Positions 1 through 11,120 of a stretch of DNA of 64,000 bases are shown here, piece after piece. This stretch comes from Paragonimus westermani (taxonomy: Eukaryota; Platyhelminthes; Trematoda; Plagiorchiida; Troglotrematidae). Positions within the stretch are counted from its first letter, which is position 1; the number at the start of each line of letters is the position of its first letter. Location of the stretch: NCBI GenBank assembly GCA_008508345.1, contig QNGE01000990.1:138921-202920 (forward strand). Reading direction: 5' to 3'. The position numbers were made by a program, and so were the translations under genes. The notes under the pieces are model-generated. The model saw only the letters and a list, made by a program, of their open reading frames with translations, searched no databases and had not been told where the DNA came from.

Positions 1-1073
1 ATAGAACAAACCCACTCGTATTCTGGGAGACCGTTGAGGAGGATCGGTTTCCGTGAAGCTTCGCGTGAGCTGTCGGAAGGAGACAGGAGCTGCAAAAAAG
101 TGCATGGTAAGACGGAACTGAAAACTTTCACAAAAGGTCAGTGTAGCATGTTGAAAAGTTGAGACCGATGTGCTCAACTGTCATATTAAGTTACAAAGTC
201 AATTCAGTCAACCAGTATTCGAACCTGGTGCAAAATCACTGTTAAACATAGACGAGCTACTGTGGTCTATTAGAAATTAATGAATGTTGTGCTGGAATGC
301 CTCAGAGAAACCGCGCACATCATTTTTTCCCAGGCAGTTCTTGTTGCAAATACCTAAATGTCTCTTGGACTACTCAGTTAAGAATAGCACCTTAAAAATT
401 TTTGAACAGCTTTTGGTTGAAATTTTTCCGCCGCCACCTTTGAAGACCATGATCGTGAAATTCGAACTCTAAAAATGCACACGACTCTAGCGACCTTGCA
501 TACTTGATCCTGGATGGTGAGTAAACGGTAAGTCACAGAACAAAAACTGACCAGTATAGGAGCAAATATTTCTAAAAGTTTTAATTTTTTAAAGAAAGAA
601 ATTTAAATTTTCAACAATTTTTGATATAACTTTTCATTCAGATACTTGTCAGTAATTATTTTCACCCCATCCACTAAACTGATTATAGGTCGAAACACTG
701 GTCCCCATCGACGAATTTGTAAAATGCCAAGAGTGGTACTTAAGGTGACTTAAAAAATGACATATCTTTCGCACCTCTTCGGTTGTTCTTGCGAAATTAT
801 CATGCACATTATACACTGGCGGCGAACAGAAAAACAAAACCCCTGTACCCACTTCTGAGACAGCTAGTTAAGTGATCAAAGCAAAAGCAGCAGGTTACGA
901 CTGAACTGTATTCTTTGATAGGAAACATGATACAGATGTGAACTCTTACGTATCATAAGGTTAATTGGAATATGTGAAGAGAAAAAAGTTAGATGTAGTT
1001 GGAAAATCCATAGAAGTCATGAACACGACAGAACAACGAACAAGACTTGTTGTAAAGTTTTGATCTTCGGGCT
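1..1073. other. No gene recognised
   Basis: A+T-rich sequence without a coding signal. The only open frames are under 70 codons on either strand, have no splice-site support and are low in protein-like composition. No tRNA boxes, hairpins or repeats were seen before the inverted arm that starts at 1074. Confidence 0.5.
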
Positions 1074-1163
1074 AATTACAACAAAATAAACATGAAAATA
1101 GTAACTAGGGTTAGTCAGGAAAACGGTCATTGTATGTTATGGACGGCATGTTTGGTATCAGTT
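1074..1163 (+). repeat. Left arm of inverted repeat flanking a PLE relic
   Basis: These 90 bases match the reverse complement of 2563-2652 at about 85% identity (77 of 90 by hand count, no gaps). Both arms share the blocks AATTACAACA, TAACTAGGGT and TTATGGACGGCATGT. The match fades gradually outward (1055-1073 against 2653-2671) and stops abruptly inward. The right arm reads directly into the reverse transcriptase frame, so this arm may be an inverted partial copy of the same element. Inverted and partial terminal copies are known in the Penelope group; that this arm arose that way is inference. Confidence 0.65.
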
Positions 1164-1249
1164 ACGCAGTCACTGTTCCAAATCTCCTGAGCTCAGAGAT
1201 CACGGTTGCATAATCGGTTGCTAATGGCTTCGGCAGTGCTCACCACTCG

Positions 1250-2600
1250 TAATCTCACCATTTTTGATCGATTCATTGGCATACAGTAGACAACCTAAAA
1301 AGCCTCTTTCTCACCGACGGAATGACTGCAGTCGGTCGAATGAGCACACCACTGTTCAACCACGCGGATGACGTCCACGCATTCCGTCAGACAGTCACCT
1401 CGTAGTACGAATAAGTGATGCTGGACACGAGCAAACAGCTGAGTGCACACAACAAACGATTGTAGAACACGGAGGTTTGTTTTTGAGTTGTGAAGTGATG
1501 ACGTATGTCAAACAGAAACTCAGGCACAATTGAGCGGTAAGGTTTCGGCTGTCTTTCTGAGCTTCATGAGATGACTCCGGCCATGGGGTCACTCTTGAAG
1601 TGAAAACTAGTAAACGCAAAATTCTTAATCAAAAAGGGTGGCTTAAGTTTCAAATCCACTACCTCCATCTCCTTTTGAATGAAACGCTCTGGGTAGCCGT
1701 TCTGCACGAACACTTCTCGTAGAAAATCCAGCTCAGCTTGTAAATTGCCAGGGGTACAGATCTTTAATGATTCACCCGTCAGGCATCGTATGCATTTTCG
1801 CTTCTAATTTATCGGAACGAAACTGTCAAAGTGAACGTACTGGCCATTGCAAGTCCGTTTTCTTTTTTCTTTTCAAATTTCGTTAGATCGAGCCATCTTT
1901 TCTTCTTACTATGCCAACACCCAGAAATTTATTTTGCATTTGCCATCTGACTCCTTGGTGCATTTAATACCGCTACGGGCTGAGTTAAAAGCTGCCATTA
2001 CTCTGTTCGTGTTAGAAGTCTCATTGTCGACGCAAAAATTATCAACGTAGCGTTCAAAAAGGGTAATCGGTTCAATAGCTGTGCCCATTTGATTATTCTC
2101 TAGTCTGCTCATGAAATCGTCAGCTTAGAGGGGATCTAGAGACAAACCTTTGCCACTCCACCTTTCTGTCGGCAGATTGCATTATTGAACGAGAGTTGAG
2201 CGTTACTTGTACAAAGCACCAGCAGTTCTCTGAGTTCATGTTTTGCGATGCTCATTTGTTTGTTGTTAAGCTTGATGCAACCGCATAGGCAATCAACTGT
2301 CCCTTGTAGAGGCACGTTCGTGAATAATAAGGTAACATCGAATGAGAATATTCTTTGATTGTTTAGGTTCAGGTCTTGGATTATGTCACTGGAATGGGAC
2401 GTGCCCTGGAGGCCGTGTGCTTGCTTACTCCAACCCGATGAGTTCGAGCAGACCGGCGAGCCATTTGACCAGATCAGGATGAGTTGTGCATATCTAATAT
2501 GAACAAACCTTCCTCGTACATTTTGGGTAGACCGTATAGCTTAGGGATTATTGTTCCGGTGGGACTGATAACACACATGCCGTCCATAACCTAAATTGAC
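1250..2600 (-). pseudogene. Penelope-like element: reverse transcriptase and GIY-YIG linker relic
   Basis: Read on the minus strand across several frames, this segment carries the ordered landmarks of a PLE reverse transcriptase. A PTGTIIPKLYGLPK block lies at about 2526-2565, a WLAGLLE block near 2445-2465, an LFTNVP block near 2305-2320, an MGTAIEP then YVDN block at about 2040-2095 (the catalytic YVDD has its last Asp changed), and an NGYPERFIQK block at about 1690-1720. Downstream come AQLCLSF, SQLKNK and CSCPASLIRTTR at about 1395-1530, which match the linker and start of the C-terminal GIY-YIG endonuclease. Many stops and frame changes show it is dead. The enzyme family copies element RNA into DNA by target-primed reverse transcription. 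The 5' part of the element was not readable beyond about 2660. The family call is confident; the exact boundaries are not. Confidence 0.75.
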
Positions 2601-2652
2601 CATTTTTCTGACTCACCCTAGTTACCATTTTCATATTTACTGTGTTGTAATT
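2563..2652 (-). repeat. Right arm of inverted repeat flanking the PLE relic
   Basis: Partner of the arm at 1074-1163. On the minus strand it ends just before the PTGTIIPKLYGLPK block, so it represents the sequence immediately upstream of, or at the N-terminal edge of, the recognisable reverse transcriptase. The frame through it is open for about 30 codons but carries no family motif. Confidence 0.65.
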
Positions 2653-2659
2653 CGCCTGG

Positions 2660-4343
2660 TGGTCAAACACAGAAAATGAGTTGAGAAGACATAAAGATGG
2701 TGTATCATTTGTTGGGCTGTATGAAAAGTACAACAATCTGATAATTCTGTTTTGAAACGAATGCGGAAATAAAGTGAGAATAAAGAGTATCGACTGTGTC
2801 TTCACCAGCATAACGAAAGTTTAATCACCAACTGTTTCTAGACACAGGTTTTGATTCAGTCGAGGCATCGATACGTCTTTTGCAATGTTGAACGCCTACC
2901 ATAGCTCAGATGTAAAGAGCATTCTGAAGACTGTCATTGGATGCAGTGAGTGACCGGTCCTTCTAGGACATCATCCAGTTCATTGTGCTTTGCAATGTGA
3001 TATATGCTCCGAAATTCTACAAGCGATTGACAGAACACCTCACGATGTTGTAGTTTACAAACCTTACCCTGACAAATAGGTGACTAACTGATGTATTATA
3101 TTCCTTTTTGCGGTTGGCTCGGAAGAAAAACCTATTTACTCCAATAATGTGAAGGTCTTAGAGGTAAGGAAGAACCGTTAGCTTTAAAAGAAAGAAAGTT
3201 ACAGACAATCAAAAGTGAGGGAGAGACAATTATGGGACCGCATTTATGGATAAGCTGATCAAGAATAAATAGCTCTCACAATTTAGCTCCAAAACGGTGC
3301 CCAACTAATTAGTCATTCTGCTAAAATATTAAAGTAAATCACTCATTGATAAACGTTTTCTATCTGATGTCGCTCAACCCCCAACGTCTTCGTTTACAAG
3401 TATACTTGAGTGGAGCAACACAAATCTAAGGCTAATCCACGGTATATGATTGCAATACACGAACGACTGAATTCGTTATTTTAGAAAAAGTATCTCTAGC
3501 TTTCTGTAAACTTAACCTATGCGCTTTGCTAATTCAAAGAAATAAAATGATCGTAACTCAGTCAATCCAGCACACATTTTTTGAACTGAATCTGTCTATC
3601 AAACAGTCGCTTTGAGCAATATTTGGTAGATCTATACCAAGCACGAGAATCCGTATCAATATTTTACCTCAAGCTATGGAATTCAGAATGATTTAGTAAC
3701 CCACCACGTGACAAACATGTTTTCAGTGAATTGCCCTCGTGTCAGTTCAGTTAAAAAGTATAGGGAATCGAAAATGCTTTAACTGAACAGAATCATAGTC
3801 AGAACGCTCTGTGGAGGCTGATCATGACATCAGACTCACATCCGATAACCGAGGTAAGTTATCAGCAAGGGGGTTGTTTAGACTGTACTAAGAATATCTC
3901 TCATCAAAATAGACAACTAGATCAAGCGCTGCTACAAACGCAAATAGATCATTTGATAGGTTGCTCGAACTGATTTTGGGGGGTTAGTGGTGCTTGTTTT
4001 TGACATACAACCGTACATAAACTGATCATCGATCAATTTCATTTAGAAGGATGTGTAAGTTTATGCAAAGTACTGTTGTTGTGTCCACAAAAGGCGCTTG
4101 GCTAACAAGTTTGTTTATTGCGCAAACTTCCGTGTAGGTCATGTCAAAAACTAAACCACAAACGCGTATACTAATTTGCACGACAGACATGCACTAACAT
4201 ACATTGGGTGAGAGTACGTGGTCATTCGCCTTGGTGAAAGTTCTCACACAGCATGTACACACTGTTCCGATAGTCTCCTCTTGTCCGTCGTGTTCGGGGC
4301 TTGTCTTTTTGTTCCTGAATGTCGCCTGTGGGTAATACACTGC
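2660..4343. other. No gene recognised
   Basis: The minus strand should hold the 5' half of the PLE if it were complete, but no conserved block can be read here, so the element is probably truncated or too decayed. No frame reaches 100 codons and no tRNA-like boxes were seen. Confidence 0.45.
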
Positions 4344-4367
4344 TTGTGAGTAGTATACTACTCACAA
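4344..4367. repeat. 24-bp perfect palindrome
   Basis: Each arm is TTGTGAGTAGTA followed by its exact reverse complement with no spacer. The next base on either side breaks the symmetry. It lies 33 bases upstream of the hammerhead motif at 4400-4446. It could be a cruciform-forming site, a junction between inverted copies, or chance; nothing beyond the 24 bases is symmetrical. Confidence 0.8.
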
Positions 4368-4399
4368 CAAAAATGCTTGTTATACAACACTGTACTGAC

Positions 4400-4446
4400 A
4401 ACACTCCTGAGGAAGGCCACCCGAGGTGGTTGAAACGTAGAATATT
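4400..4446 (+). ncRNA. Hammerhead ribozyme motif (short stem III, decayed)
   Basis: The catalytic box CUGAGGA is at 4407-4413. Stem II at 4414-4431 contains CCACC, a CGA loop and GGUGG, with an A-U and a G-U pair closing the core side and one bulged G. The second core box GAAA is at 4432-4435. A minimal stem III pairs A4435-C4436 with G4437-U4438, leaving A4439 as the cleavage-site residue (UH rule satisfied). Stem I pairs AACACUC (4400-4406) with GAAUAUU (4440-4446): five Watson-Crick pairs and two A-C mismatches, each explained by a single G-to-A change. Such short-stem-III hammerheads are known from Penelope-like elements, retrozymes and the schistosome Sm-alpha SINE. The same bases lie inside a 120-codon plus frame and a 173-codon minus frame, which are treated as chance frames. 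Present activity is doubtful because of the stem I mismatches. Confidence 0.55.
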
Positions 4447-7400
4447 ACAACTTGCTCGTAAGGTTGCCTTATTTCCAATCTGTTTATCAATAACACTGTA
4501 CAGTCTTCGTTGCGCAACATCGACAGATGTGAGGAAAGTGACAGACAAACAACTAATAGATGCGACGCTAAAAGGAAATTTATTTGTAATTTCATATAAG
4601 CCAACCGCACTACTTCCGAACGAACCAGTTGGCCTAGAAATATATATATCACCAAAAAGGTTCCAAAGAATTAAATCGTGAAGCGTGTACGATGGGGATA
4701 ACTTATGTTCTACCGAATTGTTGCAACATTTGAGGAACCACAAAGCTTGCCGTCGTCAGGATATACGTCAGTAGATAGAGAAAAACTAGACAATGAGCAT
4801 TGTGTTTGTCATAAATTCGCCACGTTTCACTTATTAGACATTAGCTCAGAGCAGAATTGTGCGGTTACTTTCAGCCCGGCTGACGCAGTGATGTTCAAAA
4901 GTCAACAGGCTCCCCGTGGGTTCCATTGATTTTTTGTCCATTTTTTCGTAGAATTTTATTCTCTCACACAGCACCACTGCTGTTTCTTGAGTTGTTATAC
5001 TATGTGCACCTGAGGATATGGAAGCATGATATTATAAGTCTGTTTCTTCCATTCTTACGTGTGTTTTAGGTGTTTGAACTCAGTCTACACTCCTTTATCG
5101 CAAGATTCACTTACCACCTAGGCTAAACATCTGATAATTCGTGAGCCCCATATAGAGTGAATGGAAAGATTTTAAGTTTTAAAAGCGGTGCTAGTAATGA
5201 TTCGTTCAACCTGACAGGCTGAGGAGCCATGCTGATGATGACGACAGGAATAAGGCACGGCGCTTTGACAAACTTGGGATTTCACACAATCCACACGTCT
5301 TTCAATATGTTGTACAACTGTGTTGCACTAGCTTGTCACTACAGCAAACAGCGTACTTCAGAGTTAACAGGAACCGTGTAAGAAAATGTGAGAAGCCCAA
5401 GTCACTGTCAGTGAAAGCTTACTACAAAGTTTTTATCCAAGCAAATGTGTTCTTTTGGCAGGAAATGAAATTTGGTTCGGCACCGTGTGCTGATGTGGGA
5501 AAATCTAGATTCCTAATTATACGCTGAAAAAATTAGTGGAATTGGGGCTGTAATAAATTGCGTAAACTAACTAACATTAACTGGTTATCATTTTAGGGAA
5601 GCACAGGTTTGGGTACAGTTACATCATAAGCAACTAGTTAGACGCGATTGTCGGGTAAGGCGAAAATCGATTTTATGTGTGAATCAACACTTTCTTAATT
5701 TACGTAGTGCGCAACTCATGGACGAACTTATTCTACACACTGATAACTGGACGTACAGTAGAGACAAAGCAGAGATACTAAATAGTCTACAGTACTTACA
5801 TACAGGGTATCGGTAGTAATTCGTTTCTTACCTCTTTCTTCGTGAAATTATCAGCTGGTGAGTCTCGGTTAACTGGTTTACATCGATTAAACCACTAGTT
5901 AGGATCCACGTTAAAATTTTCTAAACATTACAGTAACATTTTGGTTCTTATGCTGACCCAAATATGGTTCAGTTGGGTTAACGCAAACCTATATGCATTT
6001 TTTTGTGTGAAAAGTTATTTGCCACATTTATTAATGGCCACACTGACGAAGTCTAACATGTATGCGACTGTTGATGAAAATCTGTTGAATGTCATTTCGG
6101 CTCAACCGGTGTCAATAGTTATTGTGGATACCGCATTTCCAAAAATCACCTCATTACAACAAGCACCTGTTAAGTCATGACATTAATCTCTTCGTGGCTT
6201 TGTAAAATTGCTCACTATCTAGATAATTAACTACAATAGAAGCAAAACAAATAGATGACACATCTAGTCATCGTATTTTTCTACCAAACAAGTTAACGTC
6301 ACCCGAAAGCAATTGGCACTTATCATATTCTCTGAAAGTTACTAACTGATCCATCGGTTTGCTTCAAACACGCGCCCACTACAAACCCTGATTGACCGCG
6401 CGTCATGGATTAGAGTTACGGTGCCCCTATCAATCGTGAAGCCAAAGTAATATAGACTGCACAGAGTTTTACATGGATATTTAGAAATCTACTCACTGTT
6501 TCGCTTAATCTGACCTAAGTGTTTACACCTCACAGTATAATTAGATCTACCATCGAGTCAAAAATAGGGCTGTTCCCATAGGACTTTGCATGAACGAAAA
6601 GTGGATTCCTTTCAGCTGAGTAAAAGATACATTCCCTAATGACATCCATGCTGTATAGTCTAGCATTTCAGCCAGAATAAACCCAGTTGGAAATTTGTTT
6701 CCATTGTAAAACATCAGATCACTGTGAGTGATATTAAATACGTGCATGAACTACGTGCTTAGAGTTGTTCAACGTTGTGGATAGCACAAACCGCATATCA
6801 GTTGGACGTTACAGTGCTTTTAAAAATACAGGTAGATACATTTCTTTGTTCGTTTCGAAAGTGAACAGTAGGTCTTCAGCTTACTTTTAGTGCAAATCAT
6901 TAACGGTGAGCTTTTTTTCAAGGAGTGGATATGCTCTCTACCGCAGAACAATAGTGCCATACAATTTCTCGGTATCCTCCCGGGTGCTAGTTTACGTGCG
7001 TGACTGCAGAATTTTCTCACAGACGCTTAAGCGATTTTGGACACAAATTTATCGCTGATGGTTCAGCGACTAAAGAAAAAAAAGGTAGTTTCGATAACAG
7101 ATCATTCCGTGTCTGCACTTATGAACCGAGTGCTGATGTGGTACATGAATCCAACGTAATTAAGTGAACACAAGAAGGTAGGCCGATTGGTTTACAAATG
7201 TTCTGACCACTTTACAATCCGAAATGAATGTTAGGCTAAGACAGGACGAGTAGCAACCTAGTTCTCAAACTCGGAAACTCGAAGAAAGATTAGTAGCAAT
7301 TATCCTATACACGAGAGAAAGCATTCACTAAGTTAAATTATGGCAATCTGGCTGGTAAGCAAGTCAAGTTAAATATATATAAACTCATTAGACAACAACC

Positions 7401-7640
7401 TATCGGAATGTAAACTTTCAGCTACAGCTGTCTATAAACAATGTTTTGGTGCCTCAGTTGTTTATCAACGTGACATGTTGACTGTCGGTCTGGAGCGAAT
7501 GGAACCGCCGCTTACGTACTCTCGAAGTTAAATTGAAAAGCCCGGCCTCAATTATTTTACCGCCTAGTAAATTGAATACTGAAGAATAATTAGGAACGAC
7601 TGGCTGTCAAACGCAAGAGGAAAGGACAACCCACAAGTGT
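4447..7640. other. No gene recognised; one ATG frame of interest
   Basis: Mostly featureless A+T-rich sequence. A minus-strand ATG frame at 6547-6747 (66 codons) has a fairly protein-like composition, but it has no neighbouring splice sites that extend it and no family motif. A ten-base word AACACTGTAC occurs at 4386 and again at 4492, one copy on each side of the hammerhead. Confidence 0.4.
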
Positions 7641-10600
7641 TGATAATCAAAATTACAGACGTGGCGATTCAGCCATGCTCAACAGGAGGACTAGGTTCGT
7701 GATCCACACGTCTGCCTCGCATGCACCAAGGTCGGACAGACACGTATCATACTGACTACTTCCAAAAAAGCGTCCGTCCAGCTTTCTTTCCTGAAACGAG
7801 CTGTCCAAAACGTCCTCTTGAATATGGAATCAACTGTGAAGACTACCGTGACGTTCTAATGTCATGAAAGTTATACGTTATCGTCCAGCTTAAAAACTGG
7901 GGTAGCTAGCATATTTGAGAAGTTAATGCTTTACAGGAACCCCTAAACATGTTCACAGTTAATATAATTATCCCAGTTACTCTCGTAAAATTACTGGTGT
8001 ATTTGTCAAAAAACCGAATTCTCGAGACTGTTCAGTCGTTTGGTGGATACTTATCAATCACTTAATTCACAAACCTGAGGTTTCCTGCCATTCGTCATGA
8101 GGCAGAGATCTTGGTTTTAACAATGAACAAAATATCCCCGTTAAATTTTTAACGATACTCTCAGGAAGCATACGGATATTCACGTAATATGCCTGGTGAG
8201 CGGTAGTTAAAATGACTTTCCGTGAACAAATGGTTCTAGCGGATCAGTGTCTGGTTTACTGTCCTGTGGTAGTCCAACAATCTGAAACTTTTCTTGGATC
8301 GTGAATTAGATTCTTCAGAGTACACGGAGCAACTGGGTATATTTGAGGATAAAAGAGCAGTCCGTCATTTTTCTCGTGATAACCAGGGGCAGCTAGTTAC
8401 GAATGCTTTCAGTAATCGTGATAGACGCCCTCTTTCCTATAGGTCAACTGAAAATGACGTAATTTAAACAGCGAAAAAAGGAAAGATAACCGAGGAGATG
8501 AATGAACATTACTCACGTGTTGTCATTGAGTATCAGTGAGAGTTGTATGCGTATCTGTTTTGCAGGTTTTCTCTGTAACAAAAGCAACTTAATCCTCATT
8601 TCCCCACCAGATTGTTTTTAAACCAGACAGTGTGGCGTACAACAACAAGTAGACCAGCCCTTTTTGCAAGTAAGGCTTGTCACGGAGTTCCCCCATAAAT
8701 GAATGAAGGCACTCTTTTGTTCCTCAAGTCAAGTCAGCAAAATTACCTTTTGTACTGCTTCTTGTGACTATCCATTATTCATTCAAACAATTTACACCTG
8801 CCTGAACAACCCTGAGTTCCGTATACTTTCAGTGTATTTGTGCTAATCGCGTTTTCAACAGTGTAGCGGAGAAAAACTGTTCATCATAATTTCAGCCATA
8901 CTTACTTTTTGGCGTCTTCATCAAAGATCCCCACGGTCTGACAATAATACCACTGCTTATCATAGCCCACGTCCTACGGTACCATGAAAATTATTAACGA
9001 AATGTTCCGGTTGTAGAGGGTGATACACACAGAAGATTGTTTTCCTTCAAGGTGTGATGCTTTATGGCGATTTGCCTTTCATTATTGAACTAAAGCTTAG
9101 TTTTTACCTGTTTTGAACTGTATAACTTCATGACAGCTGTGCCCATATTAAGAAATTTGCTCGAAATTATTTGTTTACCGTAGACCACAGTATAGATTCT
9201 CCGACAGCTTTATGTACTTTCACACAACAACTAAATCTTGTGTTTCCCAAAGGAAATTTCTGCATTCCACCCTTCCTATGATGGACTGAGAAAACTATGC
9301 TTCTGAAGTGGTTCGACGACCCTTTTATCGATGTAGCTCTACCAGACATTTCTTACGTGACCTGACTGTTTCCAACTATAGGGTTTCTGTCACCACATCA
9401 GCATGTGCAGATGTTCGGTTTTCAATTATCAAGGAAACTGGCTATCAACACTCCTTTTCCATTCATTCACAACACAGTGATTGGGATCACAGTTTGTCGA
9501 AACGACATGGAAAACAAACTGGCAGGAAATCTGCTTATTGTGATGAAATTGATGATAGGACCACATGAACAAAATAGTGTACGATGTTAGCGACTGTTTT
9601 GGATGACTGCACACTGTTAACAGCTGTATGCCGCTGTATTGAACAACGTTTCTGAAGACACTTTGTATGCCCTGTACAGTCTCAACTGTTGAACAGCGCT
9701 CAACACGTCATAGACTTTACTTTATTTCTTCTATACTGCGTGCTTATCTTGCGGTTTAATTCAGCTTATTGGTAGCTCTGGTGATCGAAGTCAGGGACGC
9801 TGAACACCCACCTAATGTGGTGTACGGGTGGACCGATGTTCGCCGTCTGCACGTTTGTATCAAGTGAACGATTGAACGGATATCTCCAAATTTTTGTAAT
9901 ACCTGCAAGCGAACAATCGTGTTTTCACGCAGTCGCTTCACTTTGTATCAGCCAACTAAAGGAAGCAGTGGGTAACACGCTATCACTAAACGTGATTCAT
10001 GTTTTTGGTTTCTAAGGCAAAATGAGTCATACATTCCGCACGCGTATTTCTTTAATGTAACAGTTAGACCACTCTCCAACATCACTACTAGCGCACGTTG
10101 TTAAAACCACTGAGTATGCTTGTTATCCTTGTTGACGTTTAATCTTTACACACATAAATTGTAGAGAGAGTGTTACCCAAGTGGGTGCCATTTTCCATCT
10201 TCTCAAGTGGACAGCAAGCAATAGACAATTTGGGGCTGAAAACACTCCATTCTGCACTTTATGTGCAAACTACCCATCATGCAAAGCAGTTCGATATTTT
10301 ACCTTACCCACTAAAATCTATAATTTATGTCAAACAGAACAAGTAGACTGATATGATTTGCATAATTTGTGCAGATTGGATCGATGCGGGGAAACCTCTC
10401 CACACCAGCGCTCTAGAGCGTACCCTCAGAAAAGCGGTTTATGACAAAGGTAATCTGGATCTGAAAGAGTGACCAGTCCTTACAAATATCGCTGGAGGTA
10501 ATGAGCGTATAAATTTTAAGGCCGTCTTCTGATAAAACTGATACATGCCCTTCTAGCGTGACCTATTTATCTGAGACTTTTGTGTCACCAAACACGAAAA

Positions 10601-10910
10601 TTTGAAACATTATTTTTCCGTCAAAAAATTGAATAAAGAAGACAGTAGTTTGATATTTGCACTATTTTTGTCCGGGCAGATTTCACTGCATCTTTATGAG
10701 TGCAGACTACAGACCACTTATATATCATTATGAGAAAGCGAACAAGATAACGGAGAAGGTCAATTGTCAGGGGGCACAATCATTGTCACTACCACGGTAG
10801 TGACAACCCTACAAACAGTTGTTTCTGAACCCACAACTTTTGGAGTACAATCGATTCAACATAGCGCAGTGTTCACCTGTGTGACATTGAGTAGATAACG
10901 CGAAATGCGG
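7641..10910. other. No gene recognised
   Basis: A GC-richer patch at 7650-7860 contains a weak pair of tRNA-promoter-like boxes inside a CAGACGTG / CACGTCTG stem (7653-7714), too imperfect to call a SINE. Frames at 9308-9568 (+) and 9756-9941 (-) have no recognisable motif and no convincing splice context. Confidence 0.4.
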
Positions 10911-10919
10911 TTATGGGGT

Positions 10920-11120
10920 CACATTGGTGTCGCGTCATTAGAATGACACCCAATAGACGATGTGGTCTCCTTGTTTCTATGCTGAGCTGTGATGTCATGC
11001 GTTTGCGTGACCTGTTTCTTGACCCACTTTGGGATGTGCTCCATCACCCTGGTAAGCAACTGGCGCTCAGTCCGGCCTATGTAGGATGCTCCTCATCTAC
11101 ATCGATATTCATGGCTAAGT
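10920..11120 (-). pseudogene. Penelope-like element GIY-YIG endonuclease relic
   Basis: The minus strand reads CR-stop-GASYIGRTERQL then TRVMEHIPKWVKK (about 11030-11100), the signature of the C-terminal GIY-YIG endonuclease of Penelope-like elements: a Cys-rich lead, SYIGRT, an Arg-rich helix and an EHIPKW block. In the intact protein this domain nicks the target DNA to prime reverse transcription. Here a stop replaces the residue before GAS, and the frame runs on for about 30 codons without further similarity before a stop at the low-coordinate end. No reverse transcriptase could be read upstream on the same strand (11130-12000). The motif spelling differs from the relic at 1.4 kb, which suggests a different PLE lineage. 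Confidence 0.65.

Noticed and set aside
4222..4743. 173-codon minus frame and 120-codon plus frame over the same bases
   Set aside because: They overlap each other and the hammerhead and palindrome, and have no protein motif. The pairing pattern explains the segment better than coding.
7653..7714. tRNA-like boxes inside a CAGACGTG / CACGTCTG stem
   Set aside because: The A box is poor, the internal arms do not fold as a cloverleaf, and no family body follows.
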